Assembly: GCA_031213475.1 (NCBI GenBank)
Contig: JARUPZ010000011.1
Location: forward strand, 5,444,513-5,508,512
Length of the DNA: 64,000 nucleotides
Source: Nereocystis luetkeana
Lineage: Eukaryota; Sar; Phaeophyceae; Laminariales; Laminariaceae
Reading direction: 5' to 3'
The notes under the pieces were generated by a model, which worked only from the letters and a program-made list of their open reading frames with translations, searched no databases and had not been told where the DNA came from. Shown here piece by piece: positions 56,886-64,000 of the stretch. The translations under genes were made by a program, and so were the position numbers. Numbering within the stretch: position 1 is the stretch's first letter; every line of letters begins with the position of its first letter.

Positions 56886-57929
56886 GTCAGTATCTTCAAA
56901 AGACCACACTAGGGGTGCACCAAACGTTCCCGAGCGAAGTTTCACACAGAGCTTGCAAAGATGAGTTTCGACGAAATCCTCGATTGCACAGCTGGTGTTG
57001 GGGTATTGGCAGCCAAACTCAAGGTCTTCCATGAGCGGCCGAACAACATGAGGCTCGAATGTGAATTCGTCCAATTTCTTGGCGGAGAGGCAGCAGATGT
57101 TCTGGAGGCTGAGAGGGATACTCAAGAGACGGCAGGGGAAAAAGAGCCCCAGAAGAGCGCGGGACGACGCGGCAACTCAGAGGAGTTCCTCGGGTGAGCA
57201 GAAGCTGGGGGTCAACAGGGTCTTGATCAAGGAGGCGGCCAGCAAACGCGGAAGGGAACGCATCCACGCGAATCGGGCGCACGAGCATTGGACCGGGGGG
57301 TAGCGAATCACTCCCGTCGAGCAGCCCGGTCTGAGCTATCAAGCGTCTATGAGAGGACGCCGGATCAGGGGTCGGGTAGGTTTGTGTGTACCCCGTTACA
57401 TAAGCGGCAAAGGATGCTAAAGCATTGTACCATTTTCAAGTTAGATGCACGGAGCCGCAGTCGCAGTCGTGACCGCCGTAGCTGCCACCACCGCCGTAGC
57501 AGGAGTGCCACGCAGGAGCGCAACCGCAGTAGCAGCAACCGAGCACGGCAACGGGAACCGGCAGGACGGGGGGGCAATCAGGTCCACCACCTCCGCCGCC
57601 GCGGAGGGAGCGCAAACAGCCGGCCCAGCAGGAGAAGGAGGAAGAGGTGGAACAGCGTCAGGCGCAGCAACTGTGTCATCATCAGCAGCAGCAGCAACTG
57701 CAGCCGCCGCAGAAGCCGAAACAGCAGCAGCGACCGTCAGAAGGAAAAGCGGAAGGCGTAGGAGCCTCGTCACGAGCATCGGGGATGTCCGTACGTGGCC
57801 GAAGCTCGTTAATCGTCGAATGGATAAGGAAGGACGCGGCAGCCGGTTCGTCGGGGATATGGAGGAGGAGTTGCCCACGCTGTTACCGGGTAGTGGCCGG
57901 GATACCCGCTGTGCACCGACGATAGTTAT

Positions 57930-57946
57930 GCGTCGGGCAGGGGGGG
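57930..57946 (+). promoter_or_regulatory. Polypurine tract
   Basis: CGTCGGGCAGGGGGG lies immediately before the TG of the 3' LTR, as expected for the plus-strand primer. Confidence 0.7.
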
Positions 57947-58487
57947 TGTTGCAGCGCTACGGGCTTCAGGAGTCGCCCAGGTGGGCGACAGGGTATTCTG
58001 TGATGTACGTTGACTGACCTGACCAGTGACGCACGGAGGGTGCATCGTGTAAGGCAGCGATAAAGCCGTAGGATGGCTCGCTGTCATATCGATGTAGGTA
58101 TACAATGGAGTGTCCCCGGCGGGGGAGGCCATTGTCTGGGTCATGGAAACCCCGTATCGGCTGTAATGGTCGATGCGGGTGCTCTCTGGCCCTACCTGGG
58201 GTTAGTCAATCCCACCAAAGAACGAAAGAAACAAGTCAAACCATATCCTGTTCACACACCGTGCATGATTATCGCCTATCACGTGCCTGTCTGTTAACCA
58301 CGCGTCGCACCTGCTGAGTAATACCAACACTCAACCCGCGTGGCGTCTGGCCACCCCGTGGCCAGAGAGGATTCAGGACCGAGGAAAGGAGGAAATCCCC
58401 AGAAGGACTCTCTCAACGAACGACAACAGCTGGCTATCGAGGTGAGACCGAACCGATAGCGGTACACAGGAGGAGGCAGCTGTAACA
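57947..58487 (+). repeat. 3' long terminal repeat
   Basis: Same sequence as 53,726-54,266, ending TAACA and followed by the TACG target duplication. Confidence 0.9.
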
Positions 58488-59373
58488 TACGTGCTTGCTT
58501 CCTCGTTAATCAACGCATAGCTTTTATGCGGCGACTCTATCTCTGCATCGAGCTCAAGCCAGCAAGGAGGTGAGTCTAGTGTCGGGACTCGGCCCGAGGG
58601 GGGTAGGCTGCTGCAACATGTGTGCGACGTGAGCACGAGAGGACCTGTGATTCTCCGCGCTGATTCTTTATCCTATTTACAGAGAAAATACCAGTACCAG
58701 CTCAAGTCTCTGGCGTAATGATCTATTTGGTACAATGCGAGTCTCGGCGACCAAGCAGCTAAACAAGAAAAAGGCGTGGGGCTACATCTACAGCTACCAA
58801 ATTAAAGAGGAAAAATATGTCAAGCATATAACATGCCGACTACAACATCCTTCGGCAACACACACGACACAGCTGTGGTTGGTGTGCTGTTGGGGTACAG
58901 TTGCTGGGACAGGAAGGGTGTCCGGACTACATGCAGAGCAGAGGAAGCTGAATGACACGCCTGCGAAATAGTGACTAACAAAAGATCACACGCTTCTCGC
59001 CGTTTTCGTTGGCCCGTCACTCGTACATATATACCCTGTTGTTACGATACATGTGGGTTTCAGAGAGAAAAGGTGCACACCTGGGACCGATAATCGATTC
59101 CCACCTGCAGTACCTGAGACCTGGTAAACGACGGTATGCGGTAAGGAAGGATATCTTGTAGAAAGCTGGACACGTGAGGTACGCTTTTTTTTCTTTGTTT
59201 TTCCTGACTCTTGAATATAGAAACGTATTATTATTTGATGCTGCTCGTCAGTAGTAGTGACGATGATGCGGTATCCAAATACATCGAAGTATATAAATAG
59301 TGCTTCTAGAACAGAAATGCCACTGTTATACGTACGTATTAAGAGGGACCACCGCTGATGTGTACTCGTTCTG

Positions 59374-59470
59374 TTAACCCTTTTAGAACCGCAGTCCCGT
59401 TTAGAGGACAAACCCCTCAAACTTCAAGTGGTTTGTCCCCAAAACGGGACTGCGGTCCTAAAGGGGTTAA
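59374..59470 (+). mobile_element. Family D piggyBac-like palindrome, complete
   Basis: TTAA at both ends, then CCCTTTTAGAACCGCAGTCC and, inverted, GGACTGCGGTCCTAAAGGGG. The arms are about 40 bp with a short centre (CAAACTTCAAGTG). A TTAA target with CCCT termini is the piggyBac signature. There is no coding capacity. Confidence 0.8.
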
Positions 59471-59479
59471 AGGATTGCC

Positions 59480-59835
59480 GTGCGAGGTGTAATCGATCGA
59501 TCTTTTACCCCTACGCATAGCTCAGTAGGTGTTACCCTCACATTTGAAGTCGTCGAGGACACGAGTTCGGATCTCCCTTCGAACGCTTCTTTTATAGACG
59601 CTTACGTGTGAGGTCTCCCTCCCTAGAGAAATATCTCCCTCGTTTCCCAGGTATTCAAACGAAGAGGGTAGGTCAGCACACGGCCGTGTACGGTACCGGC
59701 GCCCCAAAAACAGAAGGCCCCGGTGTTCGGAGGGGAGGAAAGTGTTGTAAGCAGTATCCTGGGCTGGGCAATTGATCGATGTTTTGCCCCACCTCTAGCT
59801 CAGTAGGTATATTAATAGTATCCTCACAATACCTT
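59480..59835 (+). mobile_element. Dimeric tRNA-derived SINE
   Basis: The first head (TAATCGATCGATCTTTTACC, with CATAGCTCAGTAGGTG and ACGAGTTCGGATCTCCC) has a CGCATA insertion after CCCCTA. The second head (CTGGGCAATTGATCGATGTT) starts near 59,760 and carries TATTAATA (59,810-59,817). Confidence 0.7.
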
Positions 59836-60394
59836 GCACAGTATACGAAGCAACCGGGGTTGTGCTACTGTGGGGTGGGTACTGCGTAACGTATCTACAG
59901 CAATAATAGTAGATGGAGTACCACGGGTTGCATGATACTTGTACTGTTCATACTATTGCTGTAACAAGGACCTATATATTTATCGCTAGAAAAGATTCCC
60001 CTCCGGGTTGTGGGTAACGTGAAATCCCGGGGGCGCCGCAAGGCGAAAATGAAGTCACAGATAACGCACGCATAGCTGTTCTTGGCGGGGACGGGGGCCA
60101 TGGGTTAGCGTATTTTCTCGAAGGAAAGAGTAGGTTGCTTTACCACGTTATATAGTTATTAAAAAATGGTTGACACACACTATGTGTGTATCGTATACGA
60201 GACAAGTAAAACTACTTGAAGTACGCACCTACTGCTATAACTCCAACCCTACAGCCCTAACCCTGACCCTAAGCATACAATAAGCCGAAGGCAACCAAAA
60301 TCCTGACCCATTAGTATATACCTGGTAGCAAGCCAATCAGACCAAATCTCGACTATTAATATTAAAAGTAAGTGGTGCCAGTTCCCCATACGAG

Positions 60395-60495
60395 TATTAC
60401 GGGGGACCATAGTAAATAGGACCACATATTGTTCGTAAAAATAGGTAAATATAAAGGTTTTTGTCTGTACCATAGGTCCTATTTACTATAGTCCC
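60395..60495 (-). mobile_element. Family C palindromic MITE
   Basis: TATTACGGGGGACCATAGTA to TACTATAGTCCCCCGTATTA. Confidence 0.85.
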
Positions 60496-60587
60496 CCGTA
60501 TTATTACGTAGACGACCAGCGATCAAGCACAGCAGTCTGTCTCTATGAGTAACAGTGCTTATAGCACTCGCGTCAGGCACACACTAC

Positions 60588-60814
60588 CTGGTACTAAATA
60601 GGAGCGAATACAGCACGAACCTCGCGGCGGGAAACGCTGATGGCGGCAGCTGCTCCTCCTGCGTCTTCGTCCCGACGGCGTAGGTGCCGCTGGTCTGTGC
60701 GGGGAGGAGGAGGAGGAGGAGGGGGAGGAGGAGGAGGGGCAGGGCAGCAGTAGAAGCAGCGGTAGCTGCAGCCGAAGGCGCCCGCGGCTCATGGCGCACC
60801 TTGCCGAGTTTCAT
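60588..60814 (-). CDS. Possible N-terminal exon of a secreted protein
   Basis: ATG at 60,814 gives MKLGKVRHEPRAPSAAATAA, a Leu-rich core (LPLLLLPLLLLLLPAQTSG) and a short mature part (TYAVGTKTQEEQLPP), up to ACCAG|GTAGTG. It looks like a signal peptide exon. However, the Leu run comes from a GAGGAG repeat on the other strand, so it may be chance. No downstream exon was found. Confidence 0.25.
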
Positions 60815-61392
60815 GATGATTCTTGACCTGATTGCTCTCATAGTTGCTGTTTCGTCGTCGTTATCCTTGCCGTTGTTGTTGTAGATTTAATCGCTGTAAG
60901 GAGGGGGGACGAGGAGGAGTTGACTGGTTCTCGTTGGTGTCTCCAGGCCGTCGTGGCTGGAACAAACCGAGGGCAGACTGTGGCAGCGTAACGTTATGCC
61001 GAGGGATTGTGATGTGGTGTTCGTTGTTGCCGTGGTGTGAAATCGTGCCGCTTGTGCTTGTGTGTGTGGCCGTTGTTGCTGTGCGCGAACGGATCGTCCC
61101 GCGTCCCGCGTATCGTAGATCGGGTACTACTGCTTGTACAGTACCTGGTAGATCGTAACTGGTAAAATAGCTGGTGCTCGCTGTAGATCGTATTTTTCTC
61201 TCAATCAAGCCGCGTCTCTTCTATTGTGGAGGAGGAGACGAGGAGGGTATGGTACATGGTATTCGAAACCAGGTACCAGGTACCAACAACAGCAATGTAT
61301 TCGTTTTGCTTGGTGCTGCATCACGACGACGACAAAAGAGGCAGGGAAGAAAGCTCACCCAGACGAGGGGTTCAACCTACAAGGGTACCTTC

Positions 61393-61501
61393 TATTACGG
61401 GCGACCATAGTAAATAGGACCTTATATTGTTAGTAAAAATACGTAAATATATAGAACTTTGTATGTACCGCAGGTCCTATTTACTATGGTCCCCTGTAGT
61501 A
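61393..61501 (-). mobile_element. Family C palindromic MITE
   Basis: TATTACGGGCGACCATAGTA to ACTATGGTCCCCTGTAGTA. Confidence 0.85.
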
Positions 61502-61579
61502 CCTTCCACATATCGGTCATCATACGTAATATGATGATCTTTATCTACAGCAAACCGAACATGACCTACTGCACTTCTC

Positions 61580-61745
61580 ATAGATGTTCTATTTCCTGCT
61601 GTAGATCCTTAAACTGCCCCCTTTTGCGAGCCCTGTCGCACAGCGCTCTGCAGGATCCAACCCAGCAGCGAAACACCCCATCATCATGCAGAGGTTGTAC
61701 GGCTCCCATCCGAGAACATGAGCTATTATAGGCCATATATAGCTA
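61580..61745 (+). repeat. Family B repeat fragment
   Basis: AGGATCCAACCCAGCAG, GTTGTACGGCTCCCATCC and GAGAACATGAGCTATTATAG. Confidence 0.5.
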
Positions 61746-63060
61746 CAGATTAGACATGCTGTTGTTGTTGTTCTCACATTAACTCTCTGACGAAGGAGTC
61801 CGTGGTCACACAAAGGTGCTGGAGCCCTAGGAAGATCCGAAAAACAAAAAAATCGAAAATTCGGCTGCCTCAAAATACACGAGACGGAAAAAGCGCACAC
61901 AAGATAAAACCAATGTGCAAAACTGAACTAACATGGCCGCGGGTATATCCTCTCAACTATAATATAGAAGAGTACCCCCGTTCCCACCACTAACCAACTC
62001 GTGGCTGCTGACTACAGCGGATGCTGTCTGAAGTGCTGCCTGCACCGTACGAAACGCACGGTAGTCGTGAAAACGAAAGAGGAACACACCTGCCTGCTAT
62101 CTGGAGTGCTGTCAGAGTGAAGACTCGCGGATATGCAGTGAAAAAAGGAGCAATCGAACCTTACTGCCACACGAATATCAACGATCGCCATCTCTTCCTG
62201 GACTGTCTGACACATAAAGGTGCAGCACAGTTATGATACCACGTCCCTGATAGTTGCGTAGGTTATTCCCCATGAAGGGTATACAACTCGTTAAACTATA
62301 CAAAAACCAGTGACGAGTACCGGTAGATACTATTCTGCCTCGTGAAAAACAAAACCAGGAAAAAACAAACTATGACTGCTTCTCTCGTGATGATAGTGTG
62401 CGCGCAAATCATGGGTCTCCATGCACCGTCTTCCTGCCGCTCTTCATGGCCGCATCATCGCCTTGGCCCAATCCACCCGCTCCTTTGCGCGTGCACTCGT
62501 TGCCATTCCCTTCCAGTCGTTTCCCTTTCTCCGTCATCCTGAAAAACAAAATGCTCCTCGCACTTGCGGTTCTGATCTGGGAAATAAAAATTCTCGCGCA
62601 GGGGGAGGTCAATCCGTCTCTTCCCCGCACGTCGACGCTCAGTCTCCCTCCTCCCTCGTCGTCGAATCCAGCCTCCTACCGGCGCAATAGACTGTGCCGT
62701 AGTGTGGCCTGTGGTGGCGCCTGCCTCCGCGCATGGACACCCCGATTGAGCATTGCTGCTCTGCCGCAGCTGCCTAAAAAGACGCGCGAATCGTAGGTCT
62801 CCGTGCCTGACGCACCACGTACGACCCAACTCTACTGCCGCCTGAGCCTCGCGGCCTCAGGCAGCAGCAAGAAGGTATCACTCCTTGAGGGTGAGTCCGG
62901 CCTTACACCCGCCAGAAAGACCTACCCCACTCGCTATTAGCCTGATAGGGCATGCCTCGCAGCATTCCTTGCCGAGGCAGCGAGGGGAACGGAACTATAT
63001 ATATACCTGGTACCTGATACCAGGTACCAGGTATACTCGTACGTATCTATACTAATCGGG
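61746..63060. other. No gene recognised
   Basis: Several overlapping frames are open at 62,021-62,236 and 62,400-62,830 on both strands, but none shows a recognisable domain or splice structure. 63,004-63,033 is a run of five TA-delimited CCWGG-type units. Confidence 0.35.
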
Positions 63061-63065
63061 TAATA

Positions 63066-63512
63066 ATGCTCGGGACGATAGCTGGTGGGGAGAACCCGAG
63101 ACCAGGCGGACAGTGTAAGACTTGGCATAGATGCATAGTCGAAGACCTTAGGGAGTTCCGAGCCACCGAAGGGTCAACGGAAGTTGCCCCCTTGGTGTTT
63201 GGAGTTGAGACCGCGTTGTGGCCCACTGCAGCCAAAAAGGTGGGGAAGTGGTACCGGGGGATCCTTGAAGCAGCCGAACGGTTCATGGTGAGGTGGCACG
63301 AGGCTGAGGCTGAGATGAGTAGACAGCGCCGCGCATCCGCCGTGGATGGTGCCCAAGGGAACGGGGGGGGAGGGGGCAACAGGAGAAGTGGCATAAAGCC
63401 CGACCGAGGGAATGCGGAGAGGGGGGGGAACAGGAGGGGTAGAAGGGAAACGGCGGTAGACGAAAGTAGGAAGGAGATGGCAGACAGGGTAGCAAGGCAC
63501 CAAGTCGACTAG
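63066..63512 (+). mobile_element. LINE 3'-end ORF fragment
   Basis: The frame reads TWHRCIVEDLREFRATEGST, then KVGKWYRGILEAAERFMVRW and a Gly/Arg/Asn-rich end. A TW-x2-C-x2-D-L motif followed by a basic tail is the usual C-terminal end of non-LTR retrotransposon reverse transcriptases. The catalytic part is absent. Confidence 0.5.
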
Positions 63513-63754
63513 GAAGTAGAATATGACCATACTACTAGTAGTGCTACCAACTGGTGCAGCTGGCTCGAACGTGGTCTTCCCTTGTCTTCTCTTTTAGTTT
63601 TTTTTTTTTTTCTTTCTTGCGCTGACTCTCCGTGATTTTCATTTCATTTTTTCTCTTCCTCTTCCTTTTCTGATTGATAAGCCGTACTCAAGGAGCCGTG
63701 TGGCGTGGTTGGAAGACGAACCTGCTCTGCTCGGCTCGTATTGTCTGACGCCAA

Positions 63755-63885
63755 GGGGCTGGGCATAGTTGACGAACGCAGGGCGGAGACGGCAGTCTGG
63801 GTAGCAAGGTACCAGGCGGATTAGCAGGGAGAACCTGGCTATACTACTCGTACCACAAGCTGCTGCCGCCACCTGGAAGGTGCTT
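63755..63885 (+). mobile_element. Second LINE tail, 3' end only
   Basis: GGCAGTCTGGGTAGCAAGGT, GAACCTGGCTATACTACTCG and the following segment parallel 63,480-63,565 (TGGCAGACAGGGTAGCAAGG, ATGACCATACTACTAGTAG), so two related 3' ends lie 300 bp apart. Confidence 0.45.
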
Positions 63886-64000
63886 TGGGCTTTGGTCTGC
63901 CTGTTATTTCCCCTTTGTTATTTTTCCTTGTTACTTTCTCCTTGGTTCTTTGTCTTATACTCTGTTCACAAGCAGTGGTGTTTTTTGTTATTTCTTCTTT

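Larger units (their letters stand above)
53726..58487 (+). mobile_element. Complete LTR retrotransposon, no recognisable pol
   Basis: Two 541-bp direct repeats start TG and end CA, and appear identical: the ORFs inside each translate to the same proteins. A TACG duplication flanks the element (53,722-53,725 and 58,488-58,491). A primer-binding site directly follows the 5' LTR, and a G-rich polypurine tract precedes the 3' LTR. The 3.68-kb interior has no reverse transcriptase, integrase or protease motif. Its longest frames are a Cys-rich 136-codon ORF (54,489-54,899), MSFDEILDCTAGVGVLAAKL (56,961-57,197) and an Ala-rich frame (57,445-58,017) that runs into the LTR. It is best described as a non-autonomous large retrotransposon derivative. 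Confidence 0.85.

Noticed and set aside
57445..58017. 190-codon Ala-rich ORF as a gag gene
   Set aside because: It ends inside the LTR, all three frames are open through the GCAGCA region, and there is no zinc knuckle or capsid motif.
60584..60841. Confident signal-peptide gene
   Set aside because: The Leu run derives from a GAGGAG repeat and no further exon was found, so it is listed only with low confidence.

Overview
The window is nuclear DNA from an intron-rich, repeat-rich eukaryote, most likely a photosynthetic stramenopile and plausibly a brown alga. Coding sequence occurs as short exons (about 45-450 nt) with CAG|GTG-type junctions. These are separated by kilobase introns full of microsatellites and small transposons. 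The N-terminal exon of the largest gene carries a hydrophobic signal followed by an Ala-Phe step, the form of the bipartite plastid-targeting signal of secondary red-lineage plastids. The organism call is inference. There are no operons, and most long open frames here are chance ORFs in low-complexity DNA.

Layout. (1) About 18.67 to 1.74 kb, minus strand: one long gene whose exons join in frame. They encode a plastid-type leader, a helical pentatricopeptide-repeat (PPR)-like region and then an EngB/YihA/YsxC-type GTPase. The window ends before the G4 (TKxD) exon, so the C terminus lies off the left edge. One of its introns must use a GC donor. (2) About 19.0 to 25.9 kb, plus strand, divergent from gene 1: the first exon of a type II membrane protein, a 44-nt internal exon and a terminal exon whose phase matches it. 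(3) About 30.5 to 31.3 kb, plus strand: a two-exon candidate resembling a diverged histone H4 fold. (4) About 49.05 to 33.29 kb, minus strand: a gene (or two) for a Cys-rich, probably extracellular protein. Its 3' half holds two tandem Cys modules, each split by an intron at the same place and phase. (5) From 49.1 kb rightwards I find almost no host gene. This part holds an eroded transposase-like fragment, a complete young LTR retrotransposon (53,726-58,487) without recognisable pol, and LINE tails at 63-64 kb.

Repeats make up much of the rest. They include a palindromic MITE beginning TATTACGGGGG (16 copies), a piggyBac-like palindrome flanked by TTAA, an AGATC-rich family, a dimeric tRNA-derived SINE, a family carrying a poly(C) tract, tandem arrays and many microsatellites. 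Overlaid on all of these are very short insertions of the form TA-n(2-6)-TA (CCWGG, CAGCAG/CTGCTG, TTAA, CTGG) that interrupt copies of otherwise alignable repeats. I regard this layer, together with the PPR-EngB fusion, as the most interesting content.

Limits: exon edges come from reading frame, splice dinucleotides and phase only. No alignment, database search or transcript data were available. Repeat family boundaries were compared by eye and are approximate.
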